Part shown: piece after piece, positions 10,055-20,323 of the stretch | Position numbering within the stretch: the first letter of the stretch is position 1 | Layout of the letters: the number at the start of each line of letters is the position of its first letter | Source of the DNA: an uncultured Clostridia bacterium | GTDB taxonomy: Bacteria; Bacillota; Clostridia; Christensenellales; UBA1242 | Assembly: GCA_947053595.1 (NCBI GenBank) | Contig: CAMRSX010000001.1 | Span: forward strand, 22,356 to 86,355 | Reading direction: 5' to 3' | Length of the DNA stretch: 64,000 nucleotides | Program-made: the position numbers and the translations under genes | The notes under the pieces: model-generated | The model's input: the letters and a program-made list of their open reading frames with translations, nothing else | Databases searched by the model: none | What the model was told of the DNA's origin: nothing

Positions 10055-10270
10055 TGTGTTTCGTTGTCGGAAACAGTGCTTTGTTTTTGAGGGGCAACCT
10101 TCAAAAGGAAAAGAGCATAAACAAACAACAGGTGGCGTTTTCGCTTCACCGATTTAAGGCAAACGCCTTGAAGTTGCAGATTGGGCTGTCCCAGGCAATT
10201 GTGTTGTTCATGTTTCAAAAGAGAAAAGCATTTTTCATTGACGCGAAAACATTTTCGCGTCATTTTTTTA
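10055..10270 (+). ncRNA. Candidate structured small RNA
   Basis: Starts after consensus promoter; contains hairpins GGUGGCG/CGCUUCACC, AAGGC/GCCUU, UGGG/CCCA closed by AACAACA/UGUUGUU; ends at terminator TGACGCGAAAACATTTTCGCGTCATTTTTTT. Confidence 0.5.
10237..10270 (+). terminator. Rho-independent terminator
   Basis: 10-bp perfect stem TGACGCGAAA/TTTCGCGTCA then T7. Confidence 0.85.
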
Positions 10271-10358
10271 TGACACCAGTGCAAAGTCGATGGGAAAACA
10301 TCCCAAGCACTGAGAAAACAAATTTGGAAAGCACAAAAAGTTTTGGCTTGGTTTTCTA

Positions 10359-10533
10359 TCCCAATAATCCTAATAAACTGTAAAACAATTTTAAATTTTG
10401 TGAAGTGTAGGGCTGAGCCCGGCGAGCACAAATTGAAAATCACTTACATGGAGGGAGATTGGGACGGGGAACCGAAGTTTTAGCGGTTAGGCTTCAGCCG
10501 TGCCCGCGTTAAGAAACATTGGTGCCTCCCCAG
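10359..10533 (+). repeat. Structured repeat copy 1 (rpsL leader)
   Basis: Shared with 11095-11322: AATTTTGYGAAGTGTAGGGCTRAGCCCGRCRAGCAYAAATTGAAAATCACTT ... GATTGGGA ... AACCGAAGTTTTAGCGGTTAGGC ... GCCGTG(C/T)CCGCGTT. Confidence 0.8.
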
Positions 10534-10551
10534 AAATAAAAGGAGAATAAA

Positions 10552-10932
10552 ATGCCTACATTTAACCAACTTGTCAGAAACGGAAGAAAAACTTTTGAAA
10601 AAAAGAAAAAATCTCCACTTCTTGAGGAATGCCCTCAGAAGCGTGGTGTTTGCTTGTCCGTAAGGACAGCAACTCCAAAGAAACCTAACTCCGCTCTTCG
10701 TAAGATTGCCAGAGTTAAGCTTTCAAATGGTCAAGAAGGAACTTGCTACATTCCAGGAATTGGGCACAACCTTCAGGAACACAGCGTTGTGCTTGTTCGT
10801 GGTGGCCGTGTTAAAGACCTTCCTGGTGTGCGTTATCACATCATTCGTGGAACACTTGACACTGCTGGCGTTGCCAACAGAAAGCAAGGTCGTTCTAAGT
10901 ATGGCGCAAAACGTCCAAAAGCAGGCAAATAG
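10552..10932 (+). CDS. rpsL: 30S ribosomal protein S12
   Basis: [47 protein letters not shown]. Confidence 0.97.
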   Translation: MPTFNQLVRNGRKTFEKKKKSPLLEECPQKRGVCLSVRTATPKKPNSALRKIARVKLSNGQEGTCYIPGIGHNLQEHSVVLVRGGRVKDLPGVRYHIIRGTLDTAGVANRKQGRSKYGAKRPKAGK

Positions 10933-11069
10933 CAAAAAACTGCGCTTTTGCTTGTTTTCGTGCTTGCACGAAAAGCTTCGCGCGGACACTTGTTTTTTGC
11001 ATATCGCGCCAAACGAAAATGCGTAAAGCATTTTGCGCGACTCTCTTGCGAAGTTGGGCTTCGTTAGAG
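10932..11069 (+). other. Three consecutive stem-loops in the rpsL-rpsG spacer
   Basis: GCAAAAAAC/GTTTTTTGC (10932-11000) with inner TTTTCGTG/CACGAAAA; TCGCGC..GCGCGA (11004-11040) with inner AAAATGC/GCATTTT; CTCTTGCGAAG/CTTCGTTAGAG (11043-11069). Confidence 0.7.
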
Positions 11070-11094
11070 AAAATAAATAAAATTTAAGTCGGTA

Positions 11095-11322
11095 TCCAAA
11101 CTCTTCTAAACAAATTTTCAATTTTGCGAAGTGTAGGGCTAAGCCCGACAAGCATAAATTGAAAATCACTTTCGTGGAAGAGGATTGGGAAGAGAAACCG
11201 AAGTTTTAGCGGTTAGGCGGCCTTTAGACTCTGGGCATCCGTCAAGAATGTCTGTTCATGTCGGCGGCTTAGAATGGCATAAGACGCCGTGTCCGCGTTT
11301 AAAACTTTGGTGTCTGTCCCAG
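11095..11322 (+). repeat. Structured repeat copy 2 (rpsG leader), with a 67-nt loop insertion
   Basis: Homologous to 10359-10533; apical loop between GGC and GCC expanded to ~67 nt. Confidence 0.8.
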
Positions 11323-11344
11323 ATATCTTAAAAGGAGAAAAACA

Positions 11345-11818
11345 ATGCCAAGAAGAAATAGTGCTGTCAAAAAAGATGTTTTGCCAGACCCAATTTATAA
11401 CAGCAAGGTTGTAACAAAACTCATCAATCAGGTTATGTTGAGCGGCAAAAAAGGTCTTGCACAAAAAATTGTCTATGGTGCATTTGACATTATTAAAGAA
11501 AAGACAGGTCAGGAAGGACTTGAAGTTTGTCTTCAAGCCATTGAAAATGTTAAACCAATGCTTGAAACAAAAGGACGCAGAGTTGGTGGTGCAACTTATC
11601 AAGTGCCAATGGAAATTCGTCCAGAAAGACGCCAAACTCTTGCAATCAGATGGATTGTTGCCAATGCAAGAAAGAGAACTGGCGAGAGAAACATGAATGA
11701 AAAGCTTGCTGGCGAACTTTTGGATGCATACAACAACACTGGCGCTTCCATCAAAAAGCGCGATGAAATGCACAGAATGGCTGAAGCTAACAAGGCTTTT
11801 GCACATTACAAATGGTAA
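11345..11818 (+). CDS. rpsG: 30S ribosomal protein S7
   Basis: [36 protein letters not shown]. Confidence 0.97.
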   Translation: MPRRNSAVKKDVLPDPIYNSKVVTKLINQVMLSGKKGLAQKIVYGAFDIIKEKTGQEGLEVCLQAIENVKPMLETKGRRVGGATYQVPMEIRPERRQTLAIRWIVANARKRTGERNMNEKLAGELLDAYNNTGASIKKRDEMHRMAEANKAFAHYKW

Positions 11819-11942
11819 AATTTTGCGAATAAGTGGCGATTGCGCATTAGGCGCATAGTTGCTATGTAACTTTTGAAAGACAAAGTTTTTGTTTATTTTA
11901 CTTATAAAATGAACAAATTTCATTAAAAGGAAAAATTATTTT

Positions 11943-14015
11943 ATGGCTACAAACCTTGAAATGACCAGAAATGTCGGAATTATGGCTCACATTGATGCTG
12001 GAAAAACCACCACAACTGAGCGTATTTTGTTCTACACTGGAAAAAGCCACAAGATTGGTGAAGTGCATGATGGACAAGCCACCATGGATTGGATGGCACA
12101 GGAGCAAGAGCGTGGAATTACAATCACTTCTGCCTGCACAACTTGCCAATGGAAAGGTCACAAAATCAACATCATTGACACCCCAGGTCACGTTGACTTC
12201 ACTGTTGAAGTTGAGCGTTCTTTGAAGGTGCTGGATGGTGCTGTGCTTGTGCTTTCTGCTCGTGACAAAGTGCAACCTCAAACAGAAACTGTTTGGCGTC
12301 AATCCACAAAATACAAAGTGCCAACCATCATCTATGTCAACAAAATGGACAGAGATGCTGCTGACTTTTTTGGCTGCGTAAATTCAATTAAAGAAAGATT
12401 GAAAACAAATCCACTTCCAATTCAAATGCCAATTGGAGAGGCGGACACTTTCAGTGGAATCATTGACCTTATGACAATGAAGGCTGAAGTTTACAAGGAT
12501 GACATGGGAACTCAAATTGAGATTACCGACATCCCTGAACAATACAAATCAAAAGCTCAAGCATTGCACGACGAAATGGTTGAGAAAATTGTTGAAACTG
12601 ATGATGCTCTTCTTGAAAGATTTTTTGAAGGAGAAGAAATTTCAGTTCCAGAGCTTAAGACAGCTCTTCGTGCTGCAACAATTTCAAGAGCAGTTGTTCC
12701 AGTGCTTTGCGGCTCTTCTTACAAAAACAAGGGTGTTCAGATGCTTTTGGATGCAATGGTTGAATTTTTGCCAAGCCCTCTTGACATCGAGCACATTGAA
12801 GGACTCAACCCTGACACTGAAGAAACTGAATCCAGAGCTCCAAGTGAGGACGCTCCTTTTGCAGGTTTGGCATTTAAAATTATGACAGACCCATTTGTTG
12901 GACGTCTTGCATTCTTCCGCGTATATTCCGGAAAACTGGCTGCAGGAAGTTATGTTTACAACTCCAACAAGGGACAAAAAGAGCGCGTTGGAAGACTTAT
13001 TCGTATGCACTCCAACCAAAGAGAAGAAATCAAAGAAGTTGGAGCAGGTGACATCGCTGCCATTGTGGGACTTAAGGACACAATCACAGGCGAAACTCTT
13101 TGCGACGAAAAACATCCAATCGTTTTGGAAAGCATGGACTTCCCAGACCCAGTTATCAGAGTTGCAATCGAGCCAAAAACCAAACTTATGCAAGAAAAGA
13201 TGGTGCTTGCACTTGTCAAACTTGCTGAAGAAGACCCAACTTTCAAAACTTACACCGACCAAGAAACTGGACAAACCATCATTGCCGGAATGGGCGAGCT
13301 TCACCTTGAAATCATCGTTGACAGACTGCTTCGTGAATTTAAAGTGGAAGCAAATGTTGGAAAGCCTCAGGTTGCTTATAAGGAAACAATCCGCAAGGCA
13401 ACAAGGGCAGAAGGCAAGTTTGTCAGACAAAGTGGTGGTAAGGGTCAATATGGTCACTGCGTAATCAACATCGAACCATTGGAACCAGGTTCTGGCTATG
13501 TGTTTGAAGATAAAACAGTTGGCGGCTCCATTCCAAAGGAATACATCCAACCAATCAACAACGGAATTATTGAAGCAAGCAAAAACGGTGTGATTGCTGG
13601 ATATGAAACAGTTGACTTTAAGGTGACTGTGCTTGATGGCTCATATCACGAAGTGGACTCTTCCGAAATGGCGTTTAAGATTGCCGGCTCAATGGCGTTT
13701 AAAGATGGCGCAAACAAGGCAAACCCTGTTTTGCTTGAACCAATCATGAAAGTTCAGGTTGAAGCTCCAGATGACTATCTTGGAACAGTTATGGGCAACT
13801 TGACTTCTCGTCGTGGAATTTTAACCGGAAACGAAACAAAACCAGGCGTGCAGGTTGTCAATGCAGAAGTGCCTCTTGGAGAGATGTTTGGTTATGCAAC
13901 TGACCTTCGTTCTCAAACTCAAGGCCGCGGAAATTTCACAATGGAATTCTTGAAATATGCAGAAGTTCCAAAGAACATTGCAGAAAGCATTGTGGGACAA
14001 CGCAAAAACGCGTAA
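11943..14015 (+). CDS. fusA: Elongation factor G
   Basis: [36 protein letters not shown]. Confidence 0.98.
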   Translation: MATNLEMTRNVGIMAHIDAGKTTTTERILFYTGKSHKIGEVHDGQATMDWMAQEQERGITITSACTTCQWKGHKINIIDTPGHVDFTVEVERSLKVLDGAVLVLSARDKVQPQTETVWRQSTKYKVPTIIYVNKMDRDAADFFGCVNSIKERLKTNPLPIQMPIGEADTFSGIIDLMTMKAEVYKDDMGTQIEITDIPEQYKSKAQALHDEMVEKIVETDDALLERFFEGEEISVPELKTALRAATISRAVVPVLCGSSYKNKGVQMLLDAMVEFLPSPLDIEHIEGLNPDTEETESRAPSEDAPFAGLAFKIMTDPFVGRLAFFRVYSGKLAAGSYVYNSNKGQKERVGRLIRMHSNQREEIKEVGAGDIAAIVGLKDTITGETLCDEKHPIVLESMDFPDPVIRVAIEPKTKLMQEKMVLALVKLAEEDPTFKTYTDQETGQTIIAGMGELHLEIIVDRLLREFKVEANVGKPQVAYKETIRKATRAEGKFVRQSGGKGQYGHCVINIEPLEPGSGYVFEDKTVGGSIPKEYIQPINNGIIEASKNGVIAGYETVDFKVTVLDGSYHEVDSSEMAFKIAGSMAFKDGANKANPVLLEPIMKVQVEAPDDYLGTVMGNLTSRRGILTGNETKPGVQVVNAEVPLGEMFGYATDLRSQTQGRGNFTMEFLKYAEVPKNIAESIVGQRKNA

Positions 14016-14296
14016 ATTTTTGAAATTGAAGGTTTGTTTGTGCTTTTTGCATAAACAACTTTTCAAATACGTTTTTTGTTGAGGCATCGCTTTGCCAAAC
14101 AAAAATTGCAGCTTTGATTGGCAAGATTTTTGCAAAGCTGTTGCAGGGCGAAAGATTGAATTTAAGGCGATGCTTTGAAACTTAGTGCAAACTCTCAAAA
14201 AATTTACAAAAATTTTAAAAACAGTGTAAAATTGCTTTGAAATTTGGAAAAGATATGTTAAAATATCAAAGTAAACATTAAAAAGGAGATTTTAAA

Positions 14297-15499
14297 ATGG
14301 CTACAGGAAAATACGATAACACTAAACCACACGTTAACGTAGGCACAATCGGCCACGTTGACCATGGTAAAACAACTCTTACTGCTGCAATCACAATGTA
14401 CAGCGCTGCTAAGGGTTACGCTCAGAAAATGAGATATGACGAAATTGACAAGGCTCCAGAAGAGAAGGCAAGAGGAATCACAATCAACACTTCTCACGTT
14501 GAGTATCAAACAGACAAGCGTCACTATGCTCACGTTGACTGCCCGGGACACGCAGACTACGTTAAGAACATGATTACTGGTGCTGCTCAGATGGATGGTG
14601 CCATCCTTGTTGTTGCTGCAACAGATGGTCCAATGCCTCAAACAAGAGAACACATCTTGCTTGCAAGACAGGTTGGTGTTCCATACATCATTGTGTTCAT
14701 GAACAAAACAGACCAAGTTGACGACCCAGAACTTCTTGACCTTGTTGAAATGGAAATCAGAGAACTTCTTTCTGAATATGGTTTCCCAGGAGACGACACT
14801 CCAATTTTGAAGGGCTCTGCTCTCAAAGCTTTGGAGGCTGCTCAAGCAGGAAATGTTAATGACCCAGCTTGCACTTGCGTTCAAGAGCTTTTGGATGCTT
14901 TGGATTCTTACATCCCAGAACCAGAAAGAGACACAGACAAGCCTTTCCTTATGCCTGTTGAAGACGTTTTCACAATCACTGGTCGTGGAACAGTTGCAAC
15001 TGGCAGAATTGAAAGAGGTGTTGTTCGCATCAACGATGTTGTTGAAATTGTTGGTATGGGCGCAAAGAAGCAAACTGTTGTAACTGGCGTTGAAATGTTC
15101 AGAAAGACAGTTGACGAAGGAATTGCAGGATTTAATGTCGGCATTCTTCTTCGTGGAATTCAAAGAACAGAAATCGAAAGGGGACAAGTTCTTTGCAAAC
15201 CAGGTTCAATTCACCCACACACAAAATATGCTGCTGAAGTTTACGTGTTGAAGAAAGAAGAAGGCGGACGTCACACTCCATTCTTCAATGGTTACAGACC
15301 ACAGTTCTATTTCAGAACAACAGACGTAACTGGAACAATCGAGCTTCCAGCTGGCGTTGAAATGGTTATGCCTGGCGATAACGTTAAGATGACAATCACT
15401 CTTAACAAAGAAATCGCAATTGAGCAAGGACTTCGTTTCGCTATCCGTGAAGGTGGCAGAACAGTTGGTTCTGGCGTTGTTTCTCAGATTATTGAATAA
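14297..15499 (+). CDS. tuf: Elongation factor Tu
   Basis: [49 protein letters not shown]. Confidence 0.98.
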   Translation: MATGKYDNTKPHVNVGTIGHVDHGKTTLTAAITMYSAAKGYAQKMRYDEIDKAPEEKARGITINTSHVEYQTDKRHYAHVDCPGHADYVKNMITGAAQMDGAILVVAATDGPMPQTREHILLARQVGVPYIIVFMNKTDQVDDPELLDLVEMEIRELLSEYGFPGDDTPILKGSALKALEAAQAGNVNDPACTCVQELLDALDSYIPEPERDTDKPFLMPVEDVFTITGRGTVATGRIERGVVRINDVVEIVGMGAKKQTVVTGVEMFRKTVDEGIAGFNVGILLRGIQRTEIERGQVLCKPGSIHPHTKYAAEVYVLKKEEGGRHTPFFNGYRPQFYFRTTDVTGTIELPAGVEMVMPGDNVKMTITLNKEIAIEQGLRFAIREGGRTVGSGVVSQIIE

Positions 15500-15507
15500 C
15501 ATGAATG

Positions 15508-15540
15508 AAAAAAAAGATTGCGATTGCAATCTTTTTTTTA
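15508..15540 (+). terminator. Rho-independent terminator after tuf
   Basis: aaaaaaagattgcgattgcaatcttttttt. Confidence 0.85.
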
Positions 15541-15635
15541 TTGGCACAAAGTGCCAAGTCGCTTTCAGCGAACATTCATGTTATAGATGACTTTGTCGCA
15601 CTCGTCCTTGCAAGCAAACTCGTGCTCCTCTTCAT

Positions 15636-16773
15636 AGAATAATGCGAATAAAAAAAATACTGAAGGGCTGTAAACTTTGAAACTAGCAAATTATTTTTGT
15701 CAAAAAACACTTTATCGTTAATTGATAAAGTGTTTTTCTATGTTTCTATATATTTGATTTCAGCATTTCACAAACCCAATCTTTGTATTCTTTCTCATGA
15801 TTACAAAATTCATTAGAGTATAATAATTTTACAAATTCATTATAACTAAGCCATTTCACTTGTTCGACTTCTTCTGTTTGTAAAACAAAATCTTTTTCAG
15901 TTGTATTGTTTTTAAGTAAATAAATTTGAACTATTTCCCAACCTTTTTGATTTAGGTATTCTTTAAGAAAAATAAACTCATTAGATTTAACTTTCAATCC
16001 TAATTCTTCTTCAGTTTCTCGCACGCAAGCGGTCAAACAATTTTCACCCGCATCAACATGACCAGCAGATGGCATATCCCATTTTCCTGGACTTTTCTTT
16101 TTTGTTAATGCTCTTTTTTGAACAAGGATTTCACCTTTATCGTTTATAATCCAAATCCAAACCGGCTTATGATAAACGCCAGGATTTTCGCTATGACAAA
16201 ATCTTCTTGTCTTTGCACCTAAAAAATTACCATCTATATCGAAAGTATCCAACATCTCTTCCATAGAAATCCTCCTATAAAATTATTATATCATAAATTT
16301 TATTGTTTTGTATCGAAATTAAAAAAAATAATAAATTTTTCGTTTGGGATTCTAGCGTGTGCTTGTCTTTGAACAAGTGGCTCGGCTTCGCCTCGCCAGA
16401 CAAGCACACGCCTAACTAAACTTCTTGCAAAAGAGCGCTTGCTGGCAGATCGTAACGCAGACCGCTCTTTTGCCTTTTGTTTTCTCCTCTCTGTTCTCTA
16501 GTATAAACGAATATTCTTTGTTGTCAAGGTCAAGGCAAGTGTCTATTGATTTGTAGATTAAATATTTTCACGACAACCTGTGACAACGGCAGAAGTATTC
16601 GTTTTTTTGCTGGTTAAGAGAGAGTAAGGATAAAAAGAAAACATAGGTTGTTTTAATTTTGTGCCTATGTTTTTCTTTCATTATTCTGCTAGTTTCAAAA
16701 TTTAGTGACTAAATTCAGTATTTTTTTTGTTGCCGGCGCAACTTGCTCGTTTTGCTCGCATTCGCATTATTCT
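15636..16773. mobile_element. Putative non-autonomous unit carrying a NUDIX gene, bounded by imperfect inverted repeats
   Basis: Left AGAATAATGCGAAT..AAAAAAATACTGAA..AAACTTTGAAACTAGCA; right (rc) AGAATAATGCGAAT..AAAAAAAATACTGAA..AAATTTTGAAACTAGCA; no transposase seen. Confidence 0.45.
15746..16264 (-). CDS. NUDIX hydrolase (isopentenyl-diphosphate isomerase-like subgroup)
   Basis: NUDIX box AGHVDAGENCLTACVRETEEELGL; WIWIINDKGEILVQKRALTKKKSPGKWDMPSAGH. Confidence 0.9.
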   Translation of the reverse strand: MEEMLDTFDIDGNFLGAKTRRFCHSENPGVYHKPVWIWIINDKGEILVQKRALTKKKSPGKWDMPSAGHVDAGENCLTACVRETEEELGLKVKSNEFIFLKEYLNQKGWEIVQIYLLKNNTTEKDFVLQTEEVEQVKWLSYNEFVKLLYSNEFCNHEKEYKDWVCEMLKSNI

Positions 16774-16880
16774 GTGGCTTCGTCATACAAAAATGTAAAT
16801 AAGGCTTAAATAACAAAACAATAAACTTGACAAAAATTTTAGTCTAAAGAGCATAATAAAAAAATAACAGCGCTTTGCTG

Positions 16881-17432
16881 TTATTTTACAAGTCTATCTT
16901 CACTAATGTTGAAACCCTCAAAATAATCGCTTTTATGTGCAATCTCAATGCCTTCACATTCCACAATATGCATTGCGTTCCAAACATTTCCACTTTCTGC
17001 AAGGAAAAATTCCCCTTTTTTAAGAAAGTGTTCCATTGTGACTTTTGCATCTTTTGTTTCTGCCAAAGTTGCAGCGTGTTCTGCATAGTTCAAACATTCA
17101 AGAATTTCTTGAAGCAAAAACAGTGGGATGTTTGCGTTTTTTGGACCAAGCTGAACAGCTTCACACCTCTTGTTTGCGTGGATAACCTCATCAATTCGAT
17201 TTGCCTCTCTGCCGAGAAAATAACTAGATGCTTCCATTTTTGCTTCTTCGCTGTTTAGTGCAGAAAAGAACTCTGTGATGAATTTGTGTTGAAGATGTTT
17301 TGCCTTTTGCATAACCTCAAGTTGTCGCATGCGGAATGCGCTGTCATCTTTTTCATGATGAGTTTCCATATCTTCACTTGAAATCTCAAACCACTCCTTT
17401 TCCATTTCCTGACATTTTTTAGTTGAAATCAT
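16881..17432 (-). CDS. Hypothetical protein
   Basis: 183-aa ORF with AGGAGG-type RBS upstream; no family recognised. Confidence 0.6.
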   Translation of the reverse strand: MISTKKCQEMEKEWFEISSEDMETHHEKDDSAFRMRQLEVMQKAKHLQHKFITEFFSALNSEEAKMEASSYFLGREANRIDEVIHANKRCEAVQLGPKNANIPLFLLQEILECLNYAEHAATLAETKDAKVTMEHFLKKGEFFLAESGNVWNAMHIVECEGIEIAHKSDYFEGFNISEDRLVK

Positions 17433-17504
17433 TCATACCTCCTTAAGAAAGATTTTTCTTTCTCACTAATAATAACACACGGGGGGGGATGTCAAGAGAT
17501 TAAT

Positions 17505-17545
17505 GAAAAAAAACACCCGCATTTTGACATGGGTGTTTTTTGATT
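17505..17545. terminator. Terminator hairpin
   Basis: aaaaaacacccgcattttgacatgggtgttttttg. Confidence 0.6.
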
Positions 17546-17564
17546 TTTAAGAGTAAGTGAATTT

Positions 17565-18038
17565 TTACAAACTTTTTATCACTGTTTCATTTACTGTGGC
17601 AAGATTTTTTTGTGCAAGTCTGGCATTTTGATAGTCCTCTTTTGCATATTCTGACAAATCGGAAACATATTCTTCAAATTCTTCATTTGTCAGGCAGTCA
17701 GAAAGCTCAATAATTTCCTTTCCGCGCAAACTTCTCAATGCCATAAGGCTGTTTTGATAATGTTTGTTGTGCTTTGCTCCATGTTCTTTGTCTGCCTTAA
17801 TAACCAAATCAATTCCAAATGCATTGATGAGAATTTTCTCTAAGTCTTCACGACTGATTTCATGAGAAGATATTGATGTAATATATGGGCAAAAAGTGGC
17901 AACTGCTTCTGCCAACAGCTTTTCATCGCAGAGTTGAACCAAAAGTGTGTTTGCATAAGTTTTATTTTGGCAATTCTGCAACTTTCTTTGTGCGTCTAAA
18001 ATTTGTTTTGTGTATACGGTTTTATATTCAAAATGCAT
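17565..18038 (-). CDS. Hypothetical protein
   Basis: 157-aa ORF preceded by aggagg; no family recognised. Confidence 0.6.
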   Translation of the reverse strand: MHFEYKTVYTKQILDAQRKLQNCQNKTYANTLLVQLCDEKLLAEAVATFCPYITSISSHEISREDLEKILINAFGIDLVIKADKEHGAKHNKHYQNSLMALRSLRGKEIIELSDCLTNEEFEEYVSDLSEYAKEDYQNARLAQKNLATVNETVIKSL

Positions 18039-18216
18039 TTTTTCCTCCTAAGTGCAATAAGAAATTCTTAATCTTAATATAACATAGTTGAAATGGTTTG
18101 TCAATGGCTTTTTGAAAACTTGTTGAAAAAATCAACGCTTTTTGTGCATGCATTTTTTCTTTTTTTAAGTTGGCTTTAAAGAGCTGGTTTTAACTTGCAA
18201 AAGAGATTCAGTGTAC

Positions 18217-19698
18217 TTATTTCATATCTTTCAAGAAGGATTTATAGAAGAGGTAGGCGTGATATATGTCAAGCTTGGAGGCAACTTCCCATGGTGCGTG
18301 CATGGAGAGAAGTGGAATGCCGGCGTCGATGACATTCATGCCATATTCGGCGAGAATGTAGGCGATTGTTCCGCCGCCACCTTGGTCCACCTTGCCCATT
18401 TCGGTGAATTGATAATATAAATTGTTATCGTCCAAAATTTTGCGCAGGCGAGCAATATATTCTGGGCTGGCATCGTTGGCTCCGCTTTTGCCGCGGTGTC
18501 CGGTGTATTTGTTGAATGAAAGCCCGCAAGAAAGATATGCATCTGTTTGCATATTGTAGGATGCTGCCCAAGTTGGGTCGAAGCCTGCGGTGACATCGCT
18601 GGAAATCATGTTGGAATGATTGAGGCAGCGCTTGAGTTTCAACTCGTTGTAAGTTTCTGTGAGGTTGATGACTTCTGCCACCATGTTCTCAAAAAAGCGG
18701 CTTTTCATGCCAGTTGCGCCAACGCTGCCAATTTCTTCTTTGTCTACCAAAAGACACACTGCGGTGCGCTTTGGGTTTTGGCATTCCAAGATTGCTTGAA
18801 GGGAGGTGTATGCGCAAGAGCGGTCGTCATGTCCATAGCCGACAATCATGCTGCGGTCCAGCCCCATATCTCTGGCGCTGCCTGCTGGCACAATTTCAAT
18901 TTCGGCACTGATGAAATCGTCTTCTTCAATGTTGTAAGTTTTTAGAATTGACTTCAGGTTGTCCATAACTTTTTCGCTTTCGTCCGTGCTTTTGAAGGAC
19001 ATGTTGCCCACAACCACATCCAGCTGTTCTCCACTTACTTCCTGAGCAGACTTTTCCTTCTTGAGATGAGGAAGAAGGTCGGAAATATAGAACACGGGGT
19101 CGGTTTCCTTTTCGCCAATGCTGATTTTGACTGTGGTGCCATCTTTTTTAACCACCACGCCATGCATTGCAAGGGGCATGGTTACCCATTGATAGTTTTT
19201 GATGCCGCCATAATAGTGAGTGTCAAAAAGGCAAAAACCATTTTTTTCATAGAGAGGGCTTGGCTTCAAATCCAAACGAGGGCTGTCGATGTGTGCGCCA
19301 AGAATGTTCAGGCCGTTCTCCAAACTTTCGCTGCCAAGCACAAAAAGCACAATGGCTTTATTGTTGTTGACGGCAAACAGCTTATCTCCCGCTTTCAGCT
19401 TTGTTTTGTTTTTAATTGCCTCTCTAAGGTCAAAAAAACCCTGTTTCTTTGCCATTTCAACGGCACTTTCCAGACATTCGCGCTCTGTTTTGTTGTCTGA
19501 AATATATTTTTTATAGTCTTCACAGAAGGTGAAAATCACCTTTTTTGTCTTTTCATCCGTCAAGCACCATTTGTTTTTGACGGCGCCAATTTTTTCTTGG
19601 GTGTTTTCAATTTTGTTGTTTTTGGTTGCCATAAGCAAATCTGTTGAAGCTGAACCGCTTGCAGCGCAATTTGCCATGAAATTATCTTTGTTTGTCAT
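18217..19698 (-). CDS. M18-family aminopeptidase
   Basis: LGAHIDSPRLDLKP, GYGHDDRSCAYTSLQAI, DKEEIGSVGATGM, MHAPWEVASKLD; start MTNKDN. Confidence 0.9.
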   Translation of the reverse strand: MTNKDNFMANCAASGSASTDLLMATKNNKIENTQEKIGAVKNKWCLTDEKTKKVIFTFCEDYKKYISDNKTERECLESAVEMAKKQGFFDLREAIKNKTKLKAGDKLFAVNNNKAIVLFVLGSESLENGLNILGAHIDSPRLDLKPSPLYEKNGFCLFDTHYYGGIKNYQWVTMPLAMHGVVVKKDGTTVKISIGEKETDPVFYISDLLPHLKKEKSAQEVSGEQLDVVVGNMSFKSTDESEKVMDNLKSILKTYNIEEDDFISAEIEIVPAGSARDMGLDRSMIVGYGHDDRSCAYTSLQAILECQNPKRTAVCLLVDKEEIGSVGATGMKSRFFENMVAEVINLTETYNELKLKRCLNHSNMISSDVTAGFDPTWAASYNMQTDAYLSCGLSFNKYTGHRGKSGANDASPEYIARLRKILDDNNLYYQFTEMGKVDQGGGGTIAYILAEYGMNVIDAGIPLLSMHAPWEVASKLDIYHAYLFYKSFLKDMK

Positions 19699-19819
19699 AC
19701 TTAATTCTCCTTTTTTTATTATAGAAAAACGCCAAAAAGTTGTCAAATGATAATGGTTAAATTTATTTTGTATTTTTTCTTATTTATGATAAACTTAAAC
19801 TATAATGGGGTGACATAAA

Positions 19820-20188
19820 ATGGGACTTATGAATTATATTTACAAATTTTTTGGGTTTGAAGGCGATGATGTGAAGGTTGTCAAGAAAAAAACAACAACT
19901 GCTCCAAAGGCTTCTTACAACCTTAAGATTTCTCAAAAGTTGCCAGATGAAATTGACGGCGTGAGGGTTTATTATCCTGAAAACTTTGAAGACTGCAAAG
20001 AAAAGGCGGAAATGTTGAAGAAGGGGAAGCCATTCTTTATTGATTTTCGCGCCTGCAACACTTTGGAAAGAAACAAGGTTTTGGATTATTATCATGGAGT
20101 GATTGATGTTTTGGGAGCAAGTGAAGAGCGCGTTGACAAAAATCTTTATCTGTTTTTGCCAAAAAATATGGAAGTGGAAAGAGATTGA
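19820..20188 (+). CDS. sepF: Cell division protein SepF-like
   Basis: MGLMNYIYKFFGFEGDD N-terminus; RVYYPENFEDCKEKAEMLKKGKPFFIDF. Confidence 0.8.
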   Translation: MGLMNYIYKFFGFEGDDVKVVKKKTTTAPKASYNLKISQKLPDEIDGVRVYYPENFEDCKEKAEMLKKGKPFFIDFRACNTLERNKVLDYYHGVIDVLGASEERVDKNLYLFLPKNMEVERD

Positions 20189-20323
20189 CTTGTTTGTGCT
20201 GTTATTTTGCTTTGGCGCTGCAATTTCAAACAAGGCAAATCTTGAAGCGCAAGAAAATATCATATTATGGAAAGCTTAAAAACCAGCGATTTTTAAGTTT
20301 TGAGGGGTTTTAAAAAAGAGTTT

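Noticed and set aside
10049-10080. AAGCACTG..CAGTGCTT hairpin with TTTGTTTTT as an attenuator of the 10020 promoter
   Set aside because: With the expected start near 10055 most of its 5' arm would not be transcribed; it more likely terminates upstream read-through.
9683-10383. ORFs 9683-10090 and 10081-10383
   Set aside because: Out of frame with the sigma-like gene or crossing a promoter, a terminator and hairpins; no plausible protein features.
10483-10492. GTTAGGC motifs (10487, 11213, 47871, 53046, and rc at 16410) resemble the integron attC R' box
   Set aside because: No matching R'' box at attC spacing, no integrase, and the motif falls in a conserved internal loop of a locally paired RNA-like helix; the 53046 case is the loop of an ordinary terminator.
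15636-16773. Retron or IS200/IS605 derivative in the NUDIX unit
   Set aside because: No reverse transcriptase, TnpA/TnpB or recognisable guide RNA; only inverted repeats and palindromes are seen.
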